A DNA stretch of 64,000 nt from Apostichopus japonicus (Eukaryota; Echinodermata; Holothuroidea; Aspidochirotida; Stichopodidae), in assembly GCF_037975245.1 (NCBI RefSeq), contig NC_092580.1:1771501-1835500 (forward strand). The letters are read 5' to 3'. The translations under genes and the position numbers were made by a program. Positions 13,186-24,800 of the stretch are shown piece by piece. The notes below the pieces were generated by a model. That model was not told where the DNA came from. It worked only from the letters and a program-made list of their open reading frames with translations, and did no database searches. Position 1 is the first letter of the stretch. The number at the start of each line of letters is the position of its first letter.

Positions 13186-14550
13186 TTCACTTTTTTAGAT
13201 TTACACAGCTTCAAGCCACATGATCTATATAATTGTTAATTTGTCATTGACATGTAATTGAATCACATTTATTTTACATACTCTGCCACAGCTCTGACCA
13301 CCTGGTTTACATTGTTTGGATCTTTTAATATGATATACGTACTGTAGTAGAGAGTCATTACTAATTGAAATCTCAAACAAGAACAGATTTTTTACCTTCC
13401 CCACATTTGTAGAATATACTTAAGTAAGGTTCTATCCGGGCATCTAATTCTCTTTATTCAGATTCTAGTTTTATCAGTCCCGACAGATTTGTGAAGAGAT
13501 TAAAGCCACTTTTTCATTCTCAGCATCATTACAATATTACTAACCACAGTGGTGATGAAAACACCTGCATATTACTCTCCAATCATGTTTTCTAGCTGTA
13601 CACTCCTCCTTTTCCGTTTTTTTTTTTTTTTTTTTGGTCAGAAAAAGTGGCTTTTCTTCAATTACTTCGTACATTAAGCAAATTGAAATCCGAAGGGTGC
13701 TTTGTCAAACGAGACCAAAAGGAAGCGTGTGTCGTCGTGAGCGTGCATTAGTATCAAGGCTTTACTCTTGATGGTTAATAATGGCTCTCGGGTCAACCTC
13801 TACGATCGCAAGCAACTAGTTGTTGAAATGTGATCTCGAGCAGGTGGATGTTATGAGAGGAATTTAATACACTAAATCGATGTGACCAAGGTCTGTGCAT
13901 GGATATGGAGTAAGGACTTTGATGACCTGCTGTCATTAAGAAGGAAAAGTTTTCACCCTTGCCATTTGCCACCAAAACTGAGGAAATATTTAAAGTGCTT
14001 GTTTTTTTGTTTTTTTTTAATTTAATAATAAAATAAGTCTATTTTCATGGAATATGAGCATTATTTAGACTTTTGTGGGTTTTGTAATAATAATCATCGT
14101 CATCATCATCATTATTATTATTTGGGAGGGGCCAAGGAACATATGGGATAAAGGAATTTTAGTTGCAGTTTCATAATATACTTCAGGAAATAGGAAAACC
14201 TGGCTTTCAATGACATTGTCGTTTAACACAATAGATCAAACTAGTTCTGAGCAACTTTGCATGTGAAAGCAATCAGCAAATGAACGAAGGGTCGGCTACT
14301 CCCTAATGAAACATCTTCACTAATCAAACGTACAAAAACTCTCCTTGGGTATTGCTTTGTGATGGCTGCATTTTGAGTAGGCCCTGCTATCATTTAAACA
14401 ACATATTCACCAAGTTTCCATGTAATATTGATGATAATTGGGTATCTTACTATTTCAATTTATCTAGCAGAGTTTTGTACCAGTTGCAAACATTTGGATT
14501 AGAATTCCTCAAATGTTTGCTGGTTATGATTAGGGAATAATTTATCTGCT
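13186..14550. other. Non-coding; poly-T tract and microsatellite, no gene seen
   Basis: Holds a T run (13617-13636) and an ATC/ATT microsatellite (about 14094-14121). The segment 13660-13970 is of higher complexity than its flanks and could be regulatory, but no element is recognised. Confidence 0.35.
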
Positions 14551-14558
14551 ATTGCATC

Positions 14559-14930
14559 CATAGGCGTAGGAGACCAATTTGATTTGGGGGGGCTGTAACG
14601 ACTTGCTCGCAAAATATAAACAAATTTTTTCGCGCGCTCATCAACATCTTAATGTGCATATAATATAGGCATTCATCTGTTATTACATCGCCTGCCAATA
14701 ACATACAATCATTTGCCATTTTATTACCCTTCCATATTGGTTACAATTTTTGGGGAAGTCGGTACAATAATCATGATGATAATAATATAAGTTTAACCAT
14801 TGAAAAACACATTGCAAATTATATTTCTTTCAGTAGGTGCACGAAAATTTCTCAGCATATTGCCCGAATTTTTTCAAAAGTATTTGGGGGGCTGCAGTCC
14901 CCCCAGTCCCCCCCGCCTCCTACACCTATG
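14559..14930. mobile_element. MITE, 372 bp, CATAGGCGTAGG family, 8-bp target duplication
   Basis: The left terminus CATAGGCGTAGGAG (14559) is mirrored by the right terminus CTCCTACACCTATG (ending 14930). Flanking octamers ATTGCATC (14551-14558) and ATTGCACC (14931-14938) differ at one base and mark a target-site duplication, consistent with the 8-bp duplications of hAT-type transposons. The interior has GGGGGG and CCCCCC blocks near each end and no open frame, so it is non-autonomous. A second family member lies at 59509-59952. Confidence 0.88.
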
Positions 14931-14938
14931 ATTGCACC

Positions 14939-17340
14939 GCAAAATGCAATGCATAATAGTCACACTGTTATATAAGCATTTAAATGTATAGCAGGTTTGT
15001 GTACACTTGATTATAGAACTATAATATGTTATAATGGACAATAGTCAGAGCCTTCAAGAGTCCTAAACAAACTTGAACACAAAATTATTCCCTGGTTATT
15101 GCTTTTATCAAACCTGGAAACTCTGTGCCCACAAATGTTAATAATGTATTTTTTATTTTTTTTTGCGTCCAGAAACGTGAATAATATACTGTATCCTGTT
15201 TGAATTTGCAAACTATTGCAGCTTTAATTATAGGTAGGCCTATAGTGTTTTGTACTGAAAACATCGCATGTAGCATGGACCAGGGAGTTGCATGGACACC
15301 AAATTTGTCAAAAATGTGGACCCCTACATTTAAATATCTACAATGTTACAATCAAGAGAGAACTTGCACATCATGTAAATCGGGGGGGGGGGGGGGGGGG
15401 AGGACCAAGTTTAGAGATTTTATAATCTGATGGAGCTTTCAGATATGATGATGGCTACAACGTTATCCAACAGTACACAAAGCATATCCCCAGGCAGCCT
15501 CCCAAACGAGTCATTTCTCCCTAATGCTCTGGAAAATCATCTTAAAAGCTTTTTGTTGCTCAAAGCTATCAAGCTGCTTATATGCAAACTTTTTGTTTTG
15601 TTAGAGAAGAGGGGGAATTTTGATTGACCTAGACAAACCCTGAGGGGTTTCCTTTAGTAGGCTGCCGGTGATACCAAATGCATTATTTTGCTATGATCAT
15701 CTTTTGCATATATGCTAATTCCATCTCATCCAAGAAAGACAAGAACTTCTTCTAAGCTGTTAAGGTTTTAATGTGATGGACTTATTCAAAAGAAGAGAAT
15801 AGATAAACTGAGCCTTTGGCATGCATAGATGGTGCAGAATAAATGGGTAAACATGAGACCGAAGCTGTACAGACGCTGGGGGCATGGAATTTTCAGCTTG
15901 AATTTGCTTCATGTGTGAGGGACATGAGACAATTTAATACTGCATGGTGAAGAATAATGGCAATTCTCTATCAATTTACGAGTAAGACTTTAGCTCAGCT
16001 TAGCGAAGTGATCATTGAAATCATAATGCTCAGGTGCCATAACTGCCATTTATGTCTGCTAGAGTTTTGTCAATTTTGTTGGCATTTTGTAATACTAACA
16101 GCAAACAGCAGTTAAGACTAGTATGATGTGTGGATTCTCTTTCAAGTAATAGAGAAAGCTAGAAAACATTTGAAGACTAGTGGTTTGCCATTTTCATGTA
16201 AATATATAATGCAACATAAATCTGAAAAAGTCGTTGCCAAATTTAGCCAAAGGAAATCAAGAATTACCTGTTTACTTAATATCAAACTGTAAAATCTCTA
16301 GGGTCCCATTTACTTGATCCTTTTACACATTGAGAGGTATACCAGGTTGATGTAAACATTGTCATAGCCAATGTGTTGAGTAAGACCTTAGAAACTTTGG
16401 GGTTTATTATCTAAGAATTGAGAAGGGAGTTGTCATTGGCTGGTAAAGTCATCCAAAGCTTAATATATCAGTAATTTGATATGAAATGGACCAGGTTGCT
16501 AATTGGAAGAGTGGGTGGAGAGGTGAATGGTGTGGAGCCTGATGGAATCGTACCAGAACAGGGTCGGTCACGTACCTCTTCCTAGTCGATAAAGGTGACT
16601 CTTTTTGTATGTCATTGAACATACCTCTTTTCAAAATATAGTAGCAGACTTAGCCCATTGCAATACAATCACAAATTCTATTTCTTTTTTGAAGGAAGTT
16701 TAATATATGATCTGCATAAATTTCTAACTTTCATACAGGCTCGCGGAATGAGTCAAAACAGTTCCTTCAGTATATCAAGCTATTCATTGCATTAGTCAAA
16801 ATTCTAATTGATGTTATCTGGAACCAGGCTGTCAGTTGAATCAACAAGTTGAGTTCTACAATTTCAGGGAGCAGACTGCTCCGAGGACATGACGCATCAT
16901 CAAATTTCCGAAATGACTGCAAAATTCTTTAGTCTGGCAGCTCTTTCCGGCGATGAGGCATTCGGTTTCATTATTTGAGGTTAACGTCTGGACAGCCTGG
17001 CCTCCCTGGCATGAAATCCACACTTGGAAATGTCTTTACTCCGTTCAAAATTGATAAAGAATGTTTGTTAGTCTTTTTGTCTTACATGCTTTATATTCAA
17101 TTCCATGTATCACGAGGAGCTAGGAATGATGAAGCAATATGTGTGTGGAGCTTTTAACAATAACAATGTCAGCATTATTGACCTGATAAAAATATATATT
17201 CAAAGATGGCTTCATATTCTACTTAAAAGTGCAGGACGATGAGCTTACAAGTTGTTTTTGCCAGTCTCTAATTGTTACCATGGTGACATTAATGTAGGGT
17301 ACTCCATATAAATTCCCCCATTAGTTTAAGCACAAAATCG
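14939..17340. other. Non-coding; poly-G run, no gene recognised
   Basis: Contains an uninterrupted run of 19 G residues (15382-15400). Small open frames at 15200-15430, 15430-15627 and 16975-17157 show no signal peptide, domain or credible splice structure. Segments around 15780-16080 and 16830-17150 are higher in complexity and could be regulatory. Confidence 0.35.
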
Positions 17341-17358
17341 TCCAAGAAACATATGCTC

Positions 17359-17640
17359 TCTGTAGAAGTTCTCACTAGCTAAACCGTACCCATCATTGAA
17401 GATAGCTGACATGTTGGCCATGCCTGGCTCCGATCCAATTGTCCCCTATCATGACCATGATGCTTCTTTGCTATATGAGAGCCTGAAGTTGTCGTCACTT
17501 GTAAACAAACCTCTTTACCCAGTAGTAAACAATTTTTGTACACTGCTCTCAGAAGCTTGAAGTGGTCTAAAATTGCCTCAGTTGACCCAATTTTTTCCAC
17601 CACTAGTACTTCCATTGGTATCCTCTGACATCAAAGCCAC
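17359..17640 (+). pseudogene. Possible coding fossil, family not recognised
   Basis: From AAG at 17359 one plus-strand frame reads about 62 codons with unusually protein-like composition; it includes the stretch DMLAMPGSDPIVPYHDHDAS and ends ..FCTLLSEA before a TGA. The same frame resumes for some 36 codons with a second protein-like stretch, including SSDIKATKTADPVG, before another stop. A possible acceptor (TTCTCACTAG) lies at its left edge. It may be a decayed transposon or gene fragment; no family could be assigned. The opposite-strand frame here (17379-17615) looks less convincing. Confidence 0.2.
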
Positions 17641-17649
17641 AAAAACAGC

Positions 17650-18770
17650 AGATCCTGTTGGATAACATATTGAGAAATATTTCTGCTGCTGCCTTCGGCA
17701 CTTTTCCTGAAGGAGAACCCTCGGGGTGGATTGATATAGACTCTGTAATGGAGTATGCCACCTTTAGCTTCAAGTGCAAGCAAGTACAATCATAATTTTG
17801 ACCTAGATACTCAGTGCTTGCTAGCTATTCACATTCCATTAGCTATAAAATGGACCTTAATTATTCCAATAATCACCAAAAGAATCCTCTCTTATATTTG
17901 TTTTTTTCTTCACAGCATTTTATAACCTCACTGCTTGTCATAGCCACCCTTGCCCCTCCACTTCCATCCCATGTAACCCACCAGAGTTATTTACATACCA
18001 ATTATCACCATCATCTGCACAGACTTTCTTGTATTGAACATACACTTTGGTTCGTCAAGTAAAATTACATAAATTATATATAAGTTAGAGAGAGCAAGTG
18101 CATGATCAAGCATCGGAATAATGTGTTCATGGAACAACAAATTTCACATCATTAATCGCCTCGTCTTCTTCTTGTTGTTGATAAATATATTCCATCTTTC
18201 TGTGACATTTCTTTCCCACCTTCTTTTCCTTCCAGCATTTATAGTGTAGCGCTGTAAAATATTATGAAGCAAAGTCCTTTATCAACGAAATGATTGCAAA
18301 TTTACAGCCTTCAGGGGGCAAGCGAAGATTAGATTAAAACCCGGTCGGTATCCACAAATTAGACAATCAGTCCTTCTGTCTTGTGTTTCATCTTTCTTGT
18401 ACTGTAAGCGTGACTGAAAGTTCTAGGTTTTCAGGCCATTTTGTCCTATTTTACTTTAAATTGTGTATAGATGTATAAATACATGCAGGGTCATACACAA
18501 GCCTATTCAGAAATTTAAAGTTAATTAAGGAATTCCGTCAAGGCATTCTCGGAATAAATAATACAAAAGATCTGCACGGTGCTAACATCGACTAGGGCAC
18601 TCCTCACAGACTTTAAAGCTGATGTAATGAGGTGATTTTATCCAGGAGATTGAGAACAGCTGCTATCTAATGAATTAATGGTGAGTTCAGAAATAAAACC
18701 AAAACCCAGGATGAAAACAAAAAATGATACACAATGTGAAGATACTTTATAAAGAGACAGAAAAATATCT
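17650..18770. other. Non-coding; no gene seen
   Basis: AT-rich sequence without recognisable coding or RNA features. Confidence 0.35.
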
Positions 18771-18772
18771 GG

Positions 18773-18897
18773 CAGGTGTTGCAGTCTAATTGGTAAAAAA
18801 GAGGTCATTTTAAAGACCAAGGCAGGTCGATTACATAATCTCACAAAACTTTTCCATGATAGCGTGCGATAGTTTGGGTCTATACAGCAGACCTTTA
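18773..18897 (+). repeat. Dispersed repeat copy A (others at 51486 and 51741)
   Basis: This roughly 125-bp block contains GTCTAATTGGTAAAAAAGAG, GGCAGGTCGATTACATAATC and ACAAAACTTTTCCATGATAG. It matches the reverse complement of 51486-51606 over nearly its full length, and 51741-51838 in direct orientation over part. The arrangement suggests the arms of a repeat family with long inverted arms. No open reading frame is present. Confidence 0.75.
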
Positions 18898-21307
18898 AGT
18901 CAAATTTTTAGCAGATTGGCTCAATTCTGACAAAGAGGAAAGACTTGCTGTACATTATTTCAAACCAGGGCTGCCTTTAAATAACATCTTGCAGTAATCT
19001 TCTGTAATTTTCACCAGCTGATGCTTGTGTTAGATTTTAAGTGTAAAAATTAAAGAAGCCAAGGTTAGTCAACCTAACTCAATAAGTATATCTCTAAAGG
19101 AAAATGAGGGCAATTTCTCTTTAAAAATTTGATGATTGTCATATTTTATTTTTAGACTTATTATTTTATAGACTTATAGGTCAAAGTAATATAAAAAGCA
19201 TGAAAATGGTGTCAATGCAGAACTTATCTTTACCCAATTAAGTTAAGATTTGATGACGGTATTTGGATACCTCTAAATGATACCTATGAGGGATCATCGA
19301 TATCATAAGGACCAAGTTTGAATAATTCTATGAAGTTCTTTGCTACTTTTGACCAAATTCTAAGCATAAATTAGTCATTATAAATACAGTACATGTACTT
19401 TGCTCAAGCAATTTATGAATATTAGTGTTTATGTGCATCTATGGTCCACAGACGCATAATTCCAAATCACAAATTTTAAATGCTATAGTTTAGTTCATGT
19501 GTTGCATGGGTCTGGTAGTGTACGTCTTATCACTAATAGTATAGGTAAATAGCCCTAACATATTAACTGCTATTCAAAAAACTTTTTCAAGGTGCCATGT
19601 GTTCAGATTTTTCTTAGATGTGCTATTAATCAAAATACCTCGGTTGGTATACCATGATCCTAATCAAAATGATTCGGTCACAAGTTGGTTCCATTTTTCT
19701 TTCATGTACTTCTGTCACATATATGCAAGTGATATGATACAGTTTGAGAGGACCTCGGTGCATAATACTGTAATACTCTGCAGTTTGAAAGAATTGTCAG
19801 GCTTACTGTATTTCTGTGCTTCGTATTTCTCGTATATATGCCAAGGGTTTGGTTCTTACGCTAATTAACTTTTGATAAATACCGAACGAAAGCTGCACAC
19901 CTGCCTCTGTCGATGACAATGTATAATTTATTCTTGCGTGTGCATGTCACACAAGGCGAATATTGCATATACCTGCAAACGTGACTCTGTTACAATGAAT
20001 TTGGAAATTTTAATGTAATTTTTATATTTTTTTTAAGGGGGGGGGGGAAGGGGGTTCGTGATCCATTCTTACCATGCTATGTATTTTTTCTGATCTATAA
20101 TTTTACCAAAAGTTACTATGGATACGCAATACTGTATGTGAGTCACAACACTTGACTGTGACTGTTTGCAATTCCTGAAAGAAGTGCAAGCATGGATGTA
20201 CGACTGATATACTGTCAGGAATTGCTCACCGCTTGTTCGGTGTGAAACCATATAAATGTCACGATTACTGCCCTTTCATCCTCTCTGACAGACTTTATAT
20301 TGAATTTATTCCAATTTAAGGTTGACCTTTAAGTTATCAGCTCTACACAAAAACTACATTGTTGAGAGTGACAGCATTAACAACGGGATTGATCTTAAAT
20401 TGCAATTTATTACGACATGTGAGACAATCGCTTTGGCCGCACACTTTAAAGACAAGTATATTTTTTTGATTGAGAATCGTCATCATTTAACACTACTGCG
20501 TAAGTTGTAACATCATCGGTATTAAACAACTAGATATTAGTACAATCAATGTGAGAAGATAACAGAAATATAGTGTTTGTTTGATTATGGATTCCTGATG
20601 GATTGATTACAATAAGCTTGAGAGATGTATGTCATTTGTATCTGTGTGTGACAGTTATTGGCCTGAATGTGAAGTACTGCATCTGCTGTGGAAACATTCG
20701 TTATAAGTAACATCAGTAACAGTCCTTTGCTATCCCAATTAATGTATTATTTAGTTACTTTATATTGTGCTAGATATAGTTATGTGCTATACCATGGAAA
20801 AAGTTTCATCCTTTTCAAAATGTTTTTTTTTAGCTGGTTATGTGTAACATCTCCAGTTGTGGAAACACATGAGCGTGAATTAAGTTTGTTATAGTTTCTT
20901 GCATTAGCTCTCACATGTCAGTTGATAATATATTGCAAATATTGTGTAACATTTGCTCCCTTCTGACTGGTTGCTTTCTAATTTTTCTGGAACGATACTT
21001 TTTATTTTTCGAAATTCGAAAATTCGGACAGCTTAGAACTCTTCAAATTTGAGACAAATTTCAATATTTGCCTGAAGTATGCAAGCAGAGATTGAGATTG
21101 TGTTACATTACGAGCGTTTGAAATGTTCATCTACTGTAGATCATCGTATGGTAACTGAGCTACTCGTATCTCGGCATGAAAATAGCTGAAAGCAGCTCTG
21201 ATTTGCTTTTCTATGTAATACCTCGCGACGATTACATGGAAGAGACAGATTTTGGTTTGTTGCGTGAAAGTTTCTTGTCAGAAGAAAATAGCCTGTAGTC
21301 CTGCTAA
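18898..21307. other. Non-coding; no gene seen
   Basis: AT-rich DNA with a poly-T/poly-G boundary near 20028-20048. Open frames at 19599-19868 and 20322-20510 carry no recognisable protein features. Confidence 0.35.
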
Positions 21308-21311
21308 TTAA

Positions 21312-21880
21312 AGGATTGGTTCAGGTGTTTGACATGTCTGTTTTGTATGAAAGAGCACAAAAAGACAAAAAGAACAGTGAAGAAACTACCATGATAGCAT
21401 GCTCTGTTAAGGAGATATGACACTTTGAAGATATCAAAATTTCTTTGAAAACGACTGGTGTAGAAAGACTTACTGTGAGGGTGTGATGTCCATCTTACTT
21501 CCTTAACATTTGTGAATATATTTCTTTACATATTATTTACATTTTTTAACACATTTGAAAATAATATAATCAAAAATTCTTCAGATGTTTAATCTCAAAT
21601 ACTTCCTTTGACAAATATGAGATCTCCTGACATATCTTTTGGTTGAAAGTCATGAAACCTCACAAAATATTTAGAGAGAAAAAACAAAGACTTTTCAGGA
21701 ATGTGAGGATGTGACATCACAGCTAGTCAGATTTCAGCAGTTGCTACACAATCTGATAAAACTTTACACTTGAATATCTCTTTAACAGAAAAATATATTT
21801 GAACAGTTTTTTCACCATTGTGTTTCTTTTATTGTCCTCTTTAATATAAGATAAACATGTATGACAACGGAACCAATCCT
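21312..21880. mobile_element. MITE, 569 bp, flanked by TTAA
   Basis: The left end AGGATTGGTTC (21312) and right end GAACCAATCCT (ending 21880) are inverted repeats of 11 bp, each flanked by TTAA (21308-21311 and 21881-21884). TTAA duplication is characteristic of piggyBac and Kolobok transposons and their MITEs. There is no coding frame inside. It contains TGACATCACAG at 21712-21722, which recurs at a similar distance from the right end in the element at 30429-30997. Confidence 0.88.
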
Positions 21881-21884
21881 TTAA

Positions 21885-24800
21885 TTCATAGGTACTCCAT
21901 CATGATGTGGTAACTGCCTTATATTGTAGGTTTGTTGTCTTGTTCTATGTAGAGCTATAGGTCAGTATAAGTGACTGGGAAGCTTTTTTTTTTTGGGGGG
22001 GGGGGGGAAGGGGTGGGAATCAAATCTCTCACTTGTTACAACTCTTAGTAAATATCTAAGTTTTGTTGGGTAGATTAGTAATTTCTTAAGATTCTTTTAA
22101 AATTCTTTCAAAAAACATCAAATAATAAAACATCTTGGGTTTGTAGGAACGTTCAGTTTATACACTTGGTGAACAATTGTCGTGCTACGAATTTATAATT
22201 CTCTTGAAAAACTTTGAAACATACTCAGGTATCAATTAAAGTTGCTATAAAATTTGAATTTTAAAAATTTCTTGATTAATATTCAGGAGGTGTGTAATTT
22301 CTCATTTCTTATTTTGGTATTATAGCGTGGAAATTTACAACCAATGAATTTTTCGGTATTTAGCGACCTGAAATCACTGGTTTGATATATTTATATCCTG
22401 TTATTATTTATATGCTCCGAAAAGTAATGTTTGTTTCCTTTTCTTACCCTCTTAATTCCCTAGAATTACAATACAGCTCAAATTCCGAGAACTGAAATCC
22501 TCAGTCATATATAAATAACTAAGAGAGGTCGGGTGGTCGTAGATAAACTTTCATTATCACAGATAATCATCTTATATTGTAAACTCCCTTAGAATTCGAG
22601 AGTTTAGGGCCCCATATGAAATTTAAAATAACCGCAACTTTTCCTCTGCATGAAATATAAGGTTTTCATGAATATTATAAATATTAATATATCTATCCAT
22701 ATAGTTTAGTAGATGACCAACCGTTGTGGGCCGGGCAAGCAGTTTGCACTGATGTTTAAAGTACTTGCATAATTTCTGTAATCTGTAATGAGTTTTGCAG
22801 AAGGAGTTGTCTCACTTGAGACACAGTAGCTTTCTATGTTGGATGAAGGGTAGGAACTTCCTGTAATTTTTGAACTCTATATAAAATTGTTTGGTACATC
22901 ACCAGGAGGGGTGAATTAACAATTTGTTATACTGTTATCTGACCTTATCCTGCTGAAATTTGCTACTTTTATGTTTCAAGAATTAACACACATCTGAAGC
23001 TGACTTGTTTTGTACCTAATGTGAACTGATGGATAAACATGTATGATGCCATAGAAACACAATGACAAATTTATTTTTATGTTTTTTCTCTAAAACTTAA
23101 ATTACAACCCATTTTCTACTTCAGAATAGGAACACATCTCAATATGAATATATTACAGTCATTGGTACATATAAATGCACAGCACATTAGATATAAAATT
23201 GGAAAGGTTGAACCGATTAGATTAGGGCCAAAATCAAGCAAGAGAAGACATTTTACAGTGTGTGGTTTACAACAAGTTCATACCTGTTTGCTTTAAGTTC
23301 ACCTATGGTGCAAATTGTGAGAATTTCAATGATCAACATCTCGAAAACGTGATTAAGGAATGGCAGACAATTTTGTCAGGATACTTAGAATACTGTACAT
23401 ACGTTCCCTTTTCATAATTCAACAACAAAGTTTTCCTTGGAGTATATATTCATTTAAAAGAAATTCTATCAACTTGTAACAATAGAAAAATTTTACTAAG
23501 ACAGCCAGGCAGACCGACTAGACAGTATTTTCCACTGTTAAAACAACAGGAGATAAAAACTATGATTTATCTTTTGACCAAAACACAAGGCGACACTGGT
23601 AATGTCAGAACAGCTTGTATAATAATAATCAGAGGGTACATTAGTACTGGACTTGTCATGTTACTATGTTTATATTCTGGAGGCTGGGAACCAACAGCAG
23701 GATGGCACTGAAGATCATAGAAGGACAAAATAATGCAACATTGTCATGAGGTCAACTATGAAAACTATATAGTTTAAAATGACTATTTGTCAGGTTTAGG
23801 ACCATGTTGAGCCTCCATACCATATCTGGGACAATAATTGAAATATTCAATAAATCCAGTGGCATGCCCAAAGAGGTGCAGGGTGTAGGGAGAGGCTACC
23901 CTTCCCCCTCCTATAGTCAGTCGGGGGAATTGGTTCCCTCTGGGCTCAGCTTTTTACATCAACCTACATTATAGTATACATATATATACATGCCTCAGAA
24001 TGCACCTGCCTAAAAATCAGTCAAAAGAATTTTCAATAATTATTATTATTTATTAGTACAATCTTAAGTTTATGGCTTCTGATAATGACATAACTTATAG
24101 TCTAACTATGCTTTGAGAGTGCACCATTTGACATGTAGATATTTAATTTTCTTCTGGGGAGAATCATCACCCTCCCCCCCACCCCAGCTATAGTTTTGTA
24201 TAGAACATTATGGAATGCTTGTCGGCCAAGTACAAATAGAAATGCAAAAGAGAATGTTGTTAATGTTGTAAATTCCAAGAGTGCACATGCTTCATTGCAC
24301 TTGGAAAAGGACCAGGTGGTTTGAAAATTTGTGTAAATTATTTAATATATTACCCAATATATTTATATATTATTTTTTTAAATTTTTTTTACACAATATT
24401 TTACACAGTCGGAATATTTGGCATTACCAATATTCTACTTTGTAGTTCCATATATGTAAAAAAAACAAGTGCACCGCTTCACTTCTATATAACTATACGA
24501 GTTATATTGAGTATGGGTTTTTTTTCTTTTTCATTTTGGTCAAGAAGGTAAAATGACTTTTGTAAATCAATCTGTCGTAAATTGATTTTGATTACAGACT
24601 TGACCATCTGGTTACCATGGCGATGTATTTTTGCAATAGGTTACTGCTGCTACTTGATAAGGTTATGAAAATAGTCACATCTGTTGATTCATGTTGGCTG
24701 AGGGGGAGCGGGGAGTCAGGTAAAATCTGAAGAAGTAAACAGGTTGAGAGACTGCAGTCGTTAGGAGAAACTGTAAGAGCCTAAGGGGAATGCGTTCTTT

